A stretch of DNA of 64,000 nucleotides, taken from contig OZ244173.1 of assembly GCA_965216515.1 (NCBI GenBank), positions 3,348,001 through 3,412,000 on the forward strand, read 5' to 3'. Of this stretch, positions 8,106-16,727 are shown piece by piece (within the stretch, counting starts at the first letter, position 1; each line of letters begins with the position of its first letter). A program made the translations under genes and the position numbers. The notes beneath the pieces were generated by a model. That model made no database searches. It was not told where the DNA came from and saw only the letters and a list, made by a program, of their open reading frames with translations. The DNA comes from CAXMRP01 sp965216515 (GTDB lineage Bacteria > Pseudomonadota > Alphaproteobacteria > Rhizobiales > Afifellaceae).

Positions 8106-9514
8106 CAGGCAGCCTCGCGTTTGTAGAACTCGCCGAACAGTTCTTCTTCCGACGGCCGGTCTTCCGGTATCGGGCGGCTGACCCAGGTGTAGTTCATGAA
8201 GTGTTTCAGATTGACGTTCTCGTTGGTGATGTTGCCGCCCCAGATGCCGCAACCCAGTGACGAGGTCATCGGCATGCCGTTTGTGAAACTGCCGGCATTG
8301 GCCTTGGATTGCGCTTGCCGCACCATCATCCGGCTGACCGGCGCGACGCGCGCAAGCGCATCGATGTGATCGTCGTCGTGGCTGTAGATGCCGCACGAAT
8401 GGCCCTTGCCGCCCACCTCGTAGATGGCTCTTACGGTATCCAGCGCCTCGTCGAACGTTTCGAAATGGTAGAGCGCCATGAGGGTCGTGAGCTTCTCCTT
8501 GGAGAATTTGTGCTCCGGTCCGATCTGGCCCTGGTTCTCGACCATGAGAAACTTGCGGTCTTCGGGAATGGAAAAGCCGGCAACATCAGCGGTTTGCTGC
8601 GGGCGGCAGGCGATGGTCGGGAAAGTGCGGTTGCCTTTTTCGTCCCACATCGCCTTTTCCAGAAGCGCTTTTTCCGCCCCATTGCACAGGTAACCGCCTT
8701 CCGCCTCCAGTGCGGCGACCATCCGATCGTAGATGGATTTCTGAATGATGATATTTCCGTCCGCCGAGCAGCCGGAACCGAAGTCGGACGTTTTCGACAT
8801 GCGCGTGTTGGCCGCGGCGATTTCGATATCCGCCGTCTCGTCAATGACGATGGACGAGTTTCCGGCACCCACGCCATAGGCCGGCTTTCCGGACGAGTAG
8901 GCGGCCCTGACCATCGGTTTGCCGCCGGTGGCAAGCGTCAGGTCGCAGTTTTCCATCAGATGCTGGGTCAGTGGAATGGACGGTTTGCGGATCGCCTGGA
9001 AAAGATCTTCCGGCGCGCCCGCCGCCCGGCAGGCGTTGCGCATGACCTCGACCATCTCAAACGTGGTGCCGGCGCTGCGCGGATGGGGCGAGAAGATCAC
9101 CGCGTCGCGGGCCTTGGCCGCGTAAATACCGGTGACCGGCGGCGTCAGCGCCGGATTGGTCATGGGGATGAGCGAGGCGATGACGCCCGCAGGTTTGGCG
9201 TATTTGACAAGCCCCCTGGCCTCATCGACCTCGACGATGCCGGTTGATTTCTGACGCAGGGCGTCACGCAGCACACCGTGAATCTTGAAGCGCTTTGCCG
9301 GCCGGCCGGCCCGGTCGCCGATGCCGCTTTCATCAACACCCATCTGGGCCAGCCGCGTGAACGTGTGTTCGTTGCCTGAATACCAGCCGATGGCCTGCGC
9401 CAACCGGTCCAGATCGCCCTGGCCCCGGTTTTCGATTTCCGCCATCGCCGCGCGGGCGCGGGCGATCAGATCGGCGGCAAGTTGACGATCTTCCTCTGTC
9501 AGTTCTCTTGGCAT
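8105..9514 (-). CDS. CoA-acylating aldehyde dehydrogenase (SauS-like)
   Basis: A 469-residue aldehyde dehydrogenase superfamily protein of the CoA-acylating branch. The nucleotide-binding half contains ASLIPMTNPALTPP. The catalytic cysteine is C249 in SDFGSGCSADGN, followed by a C-terminal GGNITNENVNLKHF typical of this branch. It is expected to oxidise an aldehyde with NAD(P)+ and CoA to an acyl-CoA. Resemblance to acylating sulfoacetaldehyde dehydrogenase is from memory of the family and does not prove the substrate. It starts 24 bp after the isomerase-like gene and its stop overlaps the start of the ThDP enzyme, so the aldehyde is probably made and consumed within the operon. Confidence 0.8.
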   Translation of the reverse strand: MPRELTEEDRQLAADLIARARAAMAEIENRGQGDLDRLAQAIGWYSGNEHTFTRLAQMGVDESGIGDRAGRPAKRFKIHGVLRDALRQKSTGIVEVDEARGLVKYAKPAGVIASLIPMTNPALTPPVTGIYAAKARDAVIFSPHPRSAGTTFEMVEVMRNACRAAGAPEDLFQAIRKPSIPLTQHLMENCDLTLATGGKPMVRAAYSSGKPAYGVGAGNSSIVIDETADIEIAAANTRMSKTSDFGSGCSADGNIIIQKSIYDRMVAALEAEGGYLCNGAEKALLEKAMWDEKGNRTFPTIACRPQQTADVAGFSIPEDRKFLMVENQGQIGPEHKFSKEKLTTLMALYHFETFDEALDTVRAIYEVGGKGHSCGIYSHDDDHIDALARVAPVSRMMVRQAQSKANAGSFTNGMPMTSSLGCGIWGGNITNENVNLKHFMNYTWVSRPIPEDRPSEEELFGEFYKREAA

Positions 9515-9538
9515 GAATTCCTCGGTTGCATGATCGGG

Positions 9539-10417
9539 TCAAGCCGCGATCTGGTTGATTTCGCGGCGTTTGGATCGGACGGATCCGAATGTGCGTTTTG
9601 CATGTGTCAGACAGCGGCGCGCATGCTCCTCGTAGCCGAGTTCCGAAAGCCGGCTTTGATTGGGCAGTTCGATCGAATAGTCGACCGGCGGGATGCGTTC
9701 GATAATGCCGGCAAAATCGATCCAGCCTTCGCCGGGATACAGCCGGGCGTCGCGCGCCAGCTGGATCATGCCTTCGCGGGTATCGGCAATGCCGGGCAGA
9801 CAGTCGGAGATATGCAGAAAGTGCAAGAGCTCCGGAGGGACATGGAGCAGTTCGCCGATATCCACCCGGCTGAGGTGCAGATAAAGCGTATCGACCAGAA
9901 TTCCGGCATTGGGCCGGTCGGCGGCGCGAACGATGTCCAGCGCCTCGTCGAGCGTGCGCAAGCGTGAGAAGGACGGAAATTCCAGGTCGACCGTCAATCC
10001 GTATGGCGCGGCCAGATCACATGTTTCCGCATAGGTATCGACCAGGAAGTTCCGATCGTCGCGCGATTTGGTCCAGGCGCTCATGATCATGCGGCTGGCG
10101 CCCAATTCGCCACCCAGTTCCAGCGCGCGTTCAAATTCCCGCGGATCGCAATCTTCCGTTATACGCGCGATTTCGACATCCAGGACGTCCAGGCCGGTCG
10201 TCGCCAGCGCCGTTTTGGTCGCCTGCACCTGTGACGCCTCGACCGGGGACGGAGTGAACTCACCCGCCACGTTCATGGTGATAAAACGGGGGCTTACCGC
10301 GTCGTAGCCGGCCCGGGCGGCGATATAGACAAGCTCCGCAGGCGTGCAACCGATCAGGGTCAGGTGTGCCAGCGAATAAAGCGGCTGGCCCTTATGCTCT
10401 GATCGACTCGTGAGCAT
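9539..10417 (-). CDS. Sugar phosphate isomerase/epimerase family protein (xylose isomerase-like TIM barrel)
   Basis: A 292-residue AP-endonuclease-2/xylose-isomerase-type TIM barrel. Candidate metal and catalytic residues are all in place: E146 (VDLEFPSF), D176 and H181 (ILVDTLYLHLSR), H202 (FLHISDC), E230 (YPGEGW) and E250. I chose ATG 10417 because GGAG sits eight bases upstream; an ATG at 10450 is in frame but has no ribosome-binding site. It heads the operon isomerase - acylating dehydrogenase - ThDP enzyme. A perfect 15-bp palindrome lies just upstream. The family includes isomerases, epimerases, dehydratases and inosose dehydratases, so the reaction cannot be fixed. Confidence 0.8.
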   Translation of the reverse strand: MLTSRSEHKGQPLYSLAHLTLIGCTPAELVYIAARAGYDAVSPRFITMNVAGEFTPSPVEASQVQATKTALATTGLDVLDVEIARITEDCDPREFERALELGGELGASRMIMSAWTKSRDDRNFLVDTYAETCDLAAPYGLTVDLEFPSFSRLRTLDEALDIVRAADRPNAGILVDTLYLHLSRVDIGELLHVPPELLHFLHISDCLPGIADTREGMIQLARDARLYPGEGWIDFAGIIERIPPVDYSIELPNQSRLSELGYEEHARRCLTHAKRTFGSVRSKRREINQIAA

Positions 10418-10444
10418 ATCGGACACTCCAGAAAAACCGGATAC

Positions 10445-10459
10445 AGGCAATAATTGCCT
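10445..10459. promoter_or_regulatory. Perfect palindrome, candidate operator for the isomerase-dehydrogenase-ThDP operon
   Basis: AGGCAATAATTGCCT is a perfect 7-1-7 dyad, 28 bp upstream of the chosen start codon at 10417, in an AT-rich stretch unlike the surrounding sequence. A few bases further (10472-10485) ATATCAGAAATTAT resembles the ATCAGATATAA motif found near the TRAP and regulator genes. Confidence 0.5.
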
Positions 10460-10827
10460 ACAACAATAAAAATATCAGAAATTATCGAAAACATCAACTT
10501 AGAAATTGCCCGGCGACCATGTCTCATCGGTCGGACAAGCGGGCGGCGGCGGCCTGCATGGTCGATATGCGCCCGCCGCCGACGGCTCCAGCCGCAATCG
10601 CCGCGACAGCCGCGGAAAGGGACCTTCGAAATCAAGTTCGCCTGCAATGAGTGCCTCGCTCGTCATGTCCTCACGCCGGCGGCGTTGCACCGTCGGGCAA
10701 CATCGCCACCGCCAGGAAATGCCGGGCGTGATGGTCTCGAACCGGTGCCGGGGATTGTTGCCCTGATCATCCTGCATTGGGCGATGGGTTGAACCCGGCG
10801 CCATCGGTTCATCAAGGTAGAGCGGTT
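10460..10827. other. Gene-poor stretch, probably decayed coding sequence and promoter
   Basis: No intact gene is supported here. The part near 10460-10500 is AT-rich promoter-like DNA for the leftward isomerase operon. The rest (about 10499-10827) is GC-rich. It carries a minus-strand open frame that overlaps the oxidoreductase stub in another frame but shows no recognisable protein family. It may be the eroded remainder of the truncated Gfo/Idh gene at 10828-10974. Confidence 0.45.
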
Positions 10828-10974
10828 TCACATCGCGCCCGCCTTTGCCCGGTTTTCCGCCAGATCGAGGCTGGCACAGGCAACGACGTCGGTGGCCTCG
10901 TATTTTGCCAGCGTCTGGAAATGGACGTCGCTGATTCCCCCGCACCCGATGACGCCAATCCTGAGCGGCTGCAT
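10828..10974 (-). pseudogene. Truncated Gfo/Idh/MocA oxidoreductase (N-terminal stub)
   Basis: Forty-eight residues starting at ATG 10974 give a clean dinucleotide-binding start, MQPLRIGVIGCGGISDVHFQ, and the beginning of the Rossmann fold. A stop follows at 10828-10830 before any EKP catalytic motif. Members of this family are normally 330-390 residues long. The start is 29 bp after the citryl-CoA lyase-like stop, so it was probably the last gene of the TRAP operon before a deletion. No matching C-terminal half is seen in the following 330 bp. Confidence 0.7.
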
Positions 10975-11003
10975 CCTTGCCCCCTCGCTGTGCTTGGATG
11001 CCG

Positions 11004-11831
11004 CTACCGTTCCGCCGGCCGGTCGGTTGTCGGCTGGTAGAGCGGCAGATAGCGGGGCGGCATCGGCCCTTTGTTGCGACCGCCCTGGTTCATCTGTTCC
11101 CAGCCATGGGCCAGGATACCCACCGACCGCGACAGGCAAAACAACCCCCGCGACAGCGGCGGCGGAAAGCCAAGCTCGCAGAAGATCACCGCGGTTGCCC
11201 CGTCGATATTCATCGCGATCGGTGCGCCGCGCTGGCGCCCGATCTCCACCTGCACCGTCTCGCCGATATCGGCAAACCGGCCGGTGACGGTACCGGCCTC
11301 GGCAGCTTTCCGGACCAGTGTCATCAGCCGTGGCGCACGAGGATCGACCGGTTTGTGGAACCGGTGGCCGAAACCGGAAACGATCTTGCCATAATTCGCC
11401 CGCCAGGCGGCGATGCCGTCCCGGGTGGCGGCCGCAATCTCCGCGCCGTCATCCAGCCGGCTGGCAATGTCGAGATAGAGTTCCGCGCACTGCTCGCCGG
11501 CGCCGCCATGGACATCACCCAGCATGTTCACGCCGGTGGCCAGCACATTGTTCAAACCGACACCGCAGGTCGCCGCCATGCGTGCGGCGGCGATCGACGG
11601 GGCCTGCGGACCGTGGTCCACGCCTGCAACAAGCGCGCACTCCAGCAAATCGGCCTCCGGCTTGCTCGGCAGTTCGCCCCGCACCATGAGCCAGATCATC
11701 TGGGCAAAGCTGACATTGCCGATCAGCGCCTCCACCGGTGTTCCGCGAAACGCGATCCGGCCCGGTTCCATGTCGATGATCGAGGTTCGCCACCACTCAC
11801 GGATTGTCGTTGCGTCGTCGCCGTCGGTCAT
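11004..11831 (-). CDS. Citryl-CoA lyase / citrate synthase-like protein
   Basis: A 275-residue protein of the citrate synthase fold but much shorter than citrate synthase (about 430). The catalytic triad positions are recognisable: H108 in GDVHGGAGEQ, H156 in SGFGHRFHK, and D210 in MNIDGATA. VDHGPQAPS, an active-site-lid motif of citryl-CoA lyases, is also present. Such proteins cleave or form a C-C bond next to a CoA thioester (citryl-CoA, or related acyl-CoA aldol reactions). It overlaps the upstream QuiC-like gene by four bases (ATGA). Together with the acylating dehydrogenase nearby this points to CoA-ester chemistry in the pathway. The exact substrate is not deducible. Confidence 0.82.
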   Translation of the reverse strand: MTDGDDATTIREWWRTSIIDMEPGRIAFRGTPVEALIGNVSFAQMIWLMVRGELPSKPEADLLECALVAGVDHGPQAPSIAAARMAATCGVGLNNVLATGVNMLGDVHGGAGEQCAELYLDIASRLDDGAEIAAATRDGIAAWRANYGKIVSGFGHRFHKPVDPRAPRLMTLVRKAAEAGTVTGRFADIGETVQVEIGRQRGAPIAMNIDGATAVIFCELGFPPPLSRGLFCLSRSVGILAHGWEQMNQGGRNKGPMPPRYLPLYQPTTDRPAER

Positions 11832-13711
11832 GCCTCTTGCCTGCGGTTTTGATGGTGCATTTGCGCTGCCAGCCGGATCGGTGCATTTCGCGCACCGTAT
11901 CCTTCATAACCGCCGCGCCGCTCCACGATCTCGAAAAAGAACCCGTCGAAGATCGGCACGGAATAGATCTGGAAATACTCCGCTTTTCCATCCCGGTCAT
12001 AAAGGATATTGCCCCGCCTGAGCCGTTCGGTCTGGTCATCGTCCAGACCGAACGTGACCTGCAGGTCACCATAATAGTTTCCGGCGATGTCCAGACGTTC
12101 AAATCCCGCCCGGGCCAGATAGTCCGACGTCTCGAAAATATCGTCGGACAGGAAGGCGATATGCTGTACGCCGGCCCCGAACCGGTCGGCCAGGAAAGCA
12201 CCCGCAAATGTCCGTCGCTCGCCCGCCCCGTTGAGGTTCAGCCGCACTTCGCCCTCCGGGCTGGAAATGGCCTGGCTGAGGACGACGCCGGAGGGATCGA
12301 TCACGTCGACGACCGGGCTCTTTTCCATCTCAAACGTCGAAGTGTAGTAGGTTAGCCAGCTTTGCATCTCCTGGTATTTCATGGTCTGGGCCACATGGTC
12401 GATGCGTCGAAGGCCGGCCGGCGGCGTTGCCTCGGTTTTCGGGACAGCGTCGAATTCGATGTCCCAGACCCGGTGCAGATCGGATTTCTCGTCGATGAAA
12501 TGCACGACGTTTCCGCCGACACCCTTGATCGCCGGAATGTCCAGTTCGCCTGTTCCCACCGGTTGCGAAAAGGCCGGCGCGCCGAGCGCCGTGGCCCGCG
12601 CCACGGTCTGGCTGGCGTCCCGCACCCGCAGGCCCATGTCGCAAACCGACGGGCCGTGTTCGGCAAATGCCTCGGCGGCAAATCCCCTGGATTCCGTGTT
12701 CACGACGATATTGATCGCGCCCTGGCGCCACAGCTCGACCGATTTCGACACATGGCGCCGCTCCATTCGAAAACACAGCGCGCCGAGCATTCGCGTCAGA
12801 TCGGCCCCCGAAGTCTCGTCGGCGGCGAATTCGATGAACTCAAACCCCGTCGCATGGACCCGCGGAGGCAGACCCGCAAGCGGGGCCGCCAGCGCCGGTT
12901 CCGTTTGCGCAACCTCGTCGAGCAGCGTTACCAATGCGCGAAAGCCGTCGCGGGCAAAGGTTTCGCGGCCGCCCCGCGCGGTGTCGCCGACGCGCGCCAG
13001 TGACCACGGCCCTTTGTAACCGGATCTCGCCAGCACCCGCACGAAGCTTTCCAGGTTCAGTCCGCCCTGGCCCGGCAGCAGCCCGAAATGGCTTTTGAGC
13101 CGTCGGATATCGAAGTCCAGCGCTGGCGCATCGGACAATTGGACGTGGAAGATGCGGTCGCCGGGAATGTCCCGCAGGCGTGCCGGTTTTGAGCCGTCCG
13201 CGAGCGAAAAGAAGCTGTTCACCGCCAGCCCCAGATGCGGGCTGTCGATCTTTTTGACCAGGTCCAGCACCTGCATTTCGGTCCGGATATGCTGGCCCCA
13301 CGGCAGGGCGATCAGCGCCGCGCGCAGGTTGCGTTTGCCCATCCGGTCCGCCAGCTCCGAAAGGTCGCCTTCGATCCGGTTTGCATCACCGCTGGCGTGC
13401 CGATGGGTGGATGTGCCGACAAGCAGTGTCTTAGCGCCCAGTTCCTCCATCAGGTCGAGCTTGCGATCCAGCCGCGCGAACGCCAGGGCGCGCGCATCGC
13501 CTGACAATCCTTCCAGATCATGGAACGGCTGGAAGACTTCGATGGCAAGACCGAGTGACTTGGCCTGCTTTCCGGCCTCTTCGGGCGCACCCGCATATCC
13601 GGTCAGATCCGGTTCGTGGAGTTCGATGCCGGAAAACCCGGCCCCGGCGATCGTTTCGAGTTTGGTCGTCAGATCGCCCGGGACCGAAGTGGTCGCGACG
13701 CAGAGACCCAT
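11828..13711 (-). CDS. QuiC-type fusion: TIM-barrel domain with lost metal ligands plus HPPD-like VOC domain
   Basis: The 627-residue layout matches bacterial 3-dehydroshikimate dehydratases of the QuiC type: an N-terminal xylose-isomerase-like barrel (about 1-270) joined to a 4-hydroxyphenylpyruvate-dioxygenase-like domain (about 285-610). The C-terminal 2-His-1-Glu iron site looks complete: H439 (RRIDHVAQ), H517 (GVQHIAF), E594 (FFEIVER). In the N-domain, aligning by eye to the family, the usual Glu134, Asp165, His168 and Glu239 are Ile, Asn, Phe and Ala, and only Gln191 remains. The dehydratase centre therefore seems dead or repurposed, so I do not call it a dehydroshikimate dehydratase. 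Its start overlaps the dctM stop by one base (TGATG). Confidence 0.8.
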   Translation of the reverse strand: MGLCVATTSVPGDLTTKLETIAGAGFSGIELHEPDLTGYAGAPEEAGKQAKSLGLAIEVFQPFHDLEGLSGDARALAFARLDRKLDLMEELGAKTLLVGTSTHRHASGDANRIEGDLSELADRMGKRNLRAALIALPWGQHIRTEMQVLDLVKKIDSPHLGLAVNSFFSLADGSKPARLRDIPGDRIFHVQLSDAPALDFDIRRLKSHFGLLPGQGGLNLESFVRVLARSGYKGPWSLARVGDTARGGRETFARDGFRALVTLLDEVAQTEPALAAPLAGLPPRVHATGFEFIEFAADETSGADLTRMLGALCFRMERRHVSKSVELWRQGAINIVVNTESRGFAAEAFAEHGPSVCDMGLRVRDASQTVARATALGAPAFSQPVGTGELDIPAIKGVGGNVVHFIDEKSDLHRVWDIEFDAVPKTEATPPAGLRRIDHVAQTMKYQEMQSWLTYYTSTFEMEKSPVVDVIDPSGVVLSQAISSPEGEVRLNLNGAGERRTFAGAFLADRFGAGVQHIAFLSDDIFETSDYLARAGFERLDIAGNYYGDLQVTFGLDDDQTERLRRGNILYDRDGKAEYFQIYSVPIFDGFFFEIVERRGGYEGYGARNAPIRLAAQMHHQNRRQEA

Positions 13712-15006
13712 CAGCCCTGGTAACCAAAGACCCGCGGCAGCCAGAGCACCAGATCCGGCGACAGGATCAACAACGCCAAGGCGGCGATCAGCACTGCAAG
13801 AAAGGCCCAGATTTCACCAATAATCTCCTTCAGCGGAATGCCCGTAACCGCGTTGATCACAAACAACAGGATGCCATAGGGCGGCGTGATCAGGCCGATC
13901 ATCGAGTTGACCACGACGAGCACGCCGAAATGCACGAGATCGATCCCCAGCGCCCTGCAGGTCGGGATGAACAGCGGAACGATCACAAGAATGATCGTCG
14001 TCGCATCCAGCACGCAGCCCAGCAGCAGCACCAGCACATTGACCGCCAGCAGGAACACCAGCGGATGCACCTCCAGTCCGGTCAGCGCATCCGACATCAT
14101 CCCGGGGATATTCTCGGAGATGACGATGAAATTGAGGATCAGCGCGCCGCCAATGACGATGCCGACGGCGGCGGAGGATCGGGCACTCTCCACAAGGATG
14201 GCATAGAGCGATTTGACGGAAAGCGCGCGGTAGAAAACCGCGGCAAGGATGAGCGCGTAGAAAGCGGCCACCGCGGCGGCTTCCGTCGGCGTGGTGACAC
14301 CGCCATAGATACCGTAGAGCAGGATCACCGGCATCATCAGAGCCGGGAACGCGTTGCCGGTGATTCTCGGCAGTTTCCTCAGCGGCACCGGCTCTTCCAT
14401 CGCAAAGCCGCGCTTGGACGAGATATAGGTGTTCATCGCCATCAGCACCGCGCCCATCACCAGCCCCGGCAGGATGCCGGCGAGGAACAGTGCGCCGATC
14501 GAACTGTTGGAGACCAGTGCATAAAGAACCATGGGGATCGAAGGCGGGATGATCGGGCCGATTGTCGCGGTCGCCGCGGTAATTGCAGCGGCATAGCCGC
14601 GGCTGTAGCGATTGTCCTTGGTCATCATTTCAATGATGATCTTGCCGATGCCGGCCGCATCGGCGACGGCCGATCCGGACATGCCCGAAAAGATCAGCGA
14701 GGCGACGACGTTCACATGGCCGAGACCGCCGCGGAACCGCCCGACGGCGGCGACACAGAAGTTTAGCAGCCGGTCGGAGATCGTGCCGGCATTCATGATG
14801 TTGGCGGCGACGATGAACAGCGGCACGGCCAGCAGGACGAAGCTCTTGTAGAGGCCTTGCAGGATCTTCTCGCCGGCCAGCGCCACATCCAGCCCGGCAA
14901 AGCCGAGATAGACGACCGATGCCAGGATGATGGAATAGCCGATGGGTGTGCCGATACCGGCCAGGCCGAACAGCGTGACCAGGCAAAGCGCGAGTTCCAT
15001 GCTCAT
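13711..15006 (-). CDS. dctM: TRAP transporter large permease subunit
   Basis: A 431-residue, highly hydrophobic protein with about twelve membrane segments, typical of DctM: ITAATATIGPIIPPSIPMVL and SNSSIGALFLAGILPG are family hallmarks. DctM is the ion-coupled translocating subunit of TRAP carboxylate importers. It overlaps the small subunit gene by four bases at its start and the QuiC-like gene by one base at its stop, so it is embedded in one operon. The substrate is unknown; TRAP systems mostly carry carboxylates and sulfonates. Confidence 0.93.
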   Translation of the reverse strand: MSMELALCLVTLFGLAGIGTPIGYSIILASVVYLGFAGLDVALAGEKILQGLYKSFVLLAVPLFIVAANIMNAGTISDRLLNFCVAAVGRFRGGLGHVNVVASLIFSGMSGSAVADAAGIGKIIIEMMTKDNRYSRGYAAAITAATATIGPIIPPSIPMVLYALVSNSSIGALFLAGILPGLVMGAVLMAMNTYISSKRGFAMEEPVPLRKLPRITGNAFPALMMPVILLYGIYGGVTTPTEAAAVAAFYALILAAVFYRALSVKSLYAILVESARSSAAVGIVIGGALILNFIVISENIPGMMSDALTGLEVHPLVFLLAVNVLVLLLGCVLDATTIILVIVPLFIPTCRALGIDLVHFGVLVVVNSMIGLITPPYGILLFVINAVTGIPLKEIIGEIWAFLAVLIAALALLILSPDLVLWLPRVFGYQG

Positions 15007-15563
15007 ACCACATCCTCCCCGTGGCGCAGATGCGGCGGATCGGGTTCATGTCCCGGAATCTCGTGGTCCTCGTCCGGCGGGCCGCTTCGCGCAATGTCGA
15101 CGAAACGCCACGCGTAGCGAACAATGATCGCCACCATGAAGATCGCGTAGATCGAGAAAATCGTGCGCATCGGTATTTTCTTGCCGGTGAACGGATTTTC
15201 CACCGTTGTCGTCTTCCGGATCTTCATCCAGTCGATGTAGTCCCAGGTCGGCAGCAGGGCCCAGCCCATGCCGATGATGATCGCCGCCGCGGCCAGCAGC
15301 GCCAATGTCTGGCGCACGCGGCGTGGCGCGGCGAGATAGAAAATGTCGAAGGTCACATGGTCCCTTTCACGGACCATGAATGCGCAGCCGAAGAACACGA
15401 TCCAAACCCACAGGATCAGGCAAAACTCCAGCGTCCAGCCGAATGGCGTCAGCAAGACATAGCGCGAGAATATCTGTAGGAGAAACGTCGCAAACATCGC
15501 CGCCAACATGGCGGCGGCGATGAATTCGGCGCCACGGGTGAACCACTTCAACACCATAGCCAT
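15003..15563 (-). CDS. dctQ: TRAP transporter small permease subunit
   Basis: A 186-residue protein with four hydrophobic segments and the DctQ motif region VWIVFFGCAFMVRERDHVTFD. It partners DctM in the inner membrane. The C-terminus is hydrophilic and acidic/histidine-rich. Its start follows the binding-protein stop by 29 bp and its end overlaps dctM by four bases (ATGA). Confidence 0.92.
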   Translation of the reverse strand: MAMVLKWFTRGAEFIAAAMLAAMFATFLLQIFSRYVLLTPFGWTLEFCLILWVWIVFFGCAFMVRERDHVTFDIFYLAAPRRVRQTLALLAAAAIIIGMGWALLPTWDYIDWMKIRKTTTVENPFTGKKIPMRTIFSIYAIFMVAIIVRYAWRFVDIARSGPPDEDHEIPGHEPDPPHLRHGEDVV

Positions 15564-15592
15564 CTGATCCTCCCGTGGCCCCCTTGTCCGGC

Positions 15593-16603
15593 TCAGTTGC
15601 CGAGTGCGTTGATCTTCTCAAGAACGCCTTCCGGCCAGCTCTCGGCGAATTCGCTTTCCAGGTACATCGACTGCACCTGGTCACGGAACGCCGCCAGGTC
15701 GGGCTCATAGATCGCCAGGCCCTGTTCCTTGAGGAAGGAGACGAGATCCGCTTCCTTCTGAAGCTGCTTCTGGCGTCCGGATTCGGCGGCCGCATCGGCG
15801 GCTTTCTGGATTGTCGCCTGCTGTTCCGGCGTCAATTCGTCCCACAAGGCCTTGGAGAAGGCGATGTAGTTGAGATCGACCAGGTGCGATGTCAGGACGA
15901 TCTGGTTCGTCACCTCGTAGAACTTGGCGTCGACCACGGTCGGCAGCGGATTGTCCTGGCCGTCCACCGCGCCGGTGGAAAGGGCCGTGTAGACTTCCGC
16001 GAAGGCCATCGGTGTCGGAGACGCGCCCAGCGCCTTGCCGAGAAACTGCCAGGCGTCGGTGCCGGGCATGCGAAGATTGACGCCGGCGAGATCGGCCGGC
16101 GTCATGACCGCCAACTCGTCCTTGGACTGACGCAGATTGACCTGTCGGCGGCCAAGATACATGACGGAAAGCAGCTTCACGCCCAGTTCGTCTTCGACCT
16201 TCTGCTTGAACGGATCCATCAGCGGATCGTTGAAGACGCGGACCTGGTGGGCGGCATCCTGGTGGACATAGCCGGTGGCGAAGATCGAAAACTCGGGGAA
16301 GAACTGGGCCAGTTCCTGGGCCGAGGCGATCGACATTTCCAGATTGCCGCGGCTGATCGCTTCCAGCTCCGTGCCCTGTGCGAAGAGCGTGCCGTTGTAG
16401 CCGGGCTCGTAATTGGCGAATTCGGCAACCATCGGCGCGAACACTTCGGCCATCGCGACGGAGCGCTGATCGGTCTCCGAACCGGACGTCGCCAGACGCA
16501 GTTTGATCTTGTCAGCCGCGAACGACGGCGTCGCAACGGCAGCCGCAACACCTGCGGCTGTCAGTGCCGTTAAAACCGAGCGGCGCGTGAATCTCGAAAT
16601 CAT
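15593..16603 (-). CDS. dctP: TRAP transporter substrate-binding protein (DctP family)
   Basis: A 336-residue periplasmic binding protein. The N-terminus MISRFTRRSVLTALTAAG is a signal peptide with a twin-arginine pair, followed by an Ala-rich cleavage region ending near ATPSFAA. The mature part has DctP features such as PLMDPFKQKVEDEL, LAGVNLRMPGT and VYTALSTGAVDGQDNPLP; the arginine in the LRMPGT motif normally pairs with the substrate carboxylate. Start ATG 16603 was chosen because GGGAGG lies seven bases upstream. It is the first gene of the dctPQM - quiC-like - citryl-CoA lyase-like operon. The upstream region is AT-rich and carries motifs shared with the regulator promoter. Confidence 0.92.
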   Translation of the reverse strand: MISRFTRRSVLTALTAAGVAAAVATPSFAADKIKLRLATSGSETDQRSVAMAEVFAPMVAEFANYEPGYNGTLFAQGTELEAISRGNLEMSIASAQELAQFFPEFSIFATGYVHQDAAHQVRVFNDPLMDPFKQKVEDELGVKLLSVMYLGRRQVNLRQSKDELAVMTPADLAGVNLRMPGTDAWQFLGKALGASPTPMAFAEVYTALSTGAVDGQDNPLPTVVDAKFYEVTNQIVLTSHLVDLNYIAFSKALWDELTPEQQATIQKAADAAAESGRQKQLQKEADLVSFLKEQGLAIYEPDLAAFRDQVQSMYLESEFAESWPEGVLEKINALGN

Positions 16604-16656
16604 TCCATTTCCTCCCTTGGATCGGATCATCGAAACGAACTCGGGAGGATAATTAC

Positions 16657-16703
16657 CAGATTTTATACTTTTTTCAAGATATTCGAAAAAAAATCAGATA
16701 TAA
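16657..16703. promoter_or_regulatory. Candidate operator region upstream of the TRAP operon
   Basis: Two sequence elements here recur near the GntR-type regulator. CAGATTTTAT at 16657-16666 is repeated at 17911-17920. ATCAGATATAA at 16693-16703 occurs as its exact reverse complement at 17886-17896. The stretch is AT-rich and lies 54-100 bp before the dctP start. Confidence 0.45.
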
Positions 16704-16727
16704 CAACATTTGTCAGTTTAATTCGAT

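Noticed and set aside
8106..8396. N-terminal extension of the ThDP enzyme to 688 residues
   Set aside because: The extra residues are Arg/His-rich antisense of the dehydrogenase gene end; ATG 8105 overlapping its stop is the natural start.
10499..10945. 148-codon minus-strand frame as a gene
   Set aside because: Arg-rich with no domain, overlaps the Gfo/Idh stub in another frame; better explained as decayed sequence.
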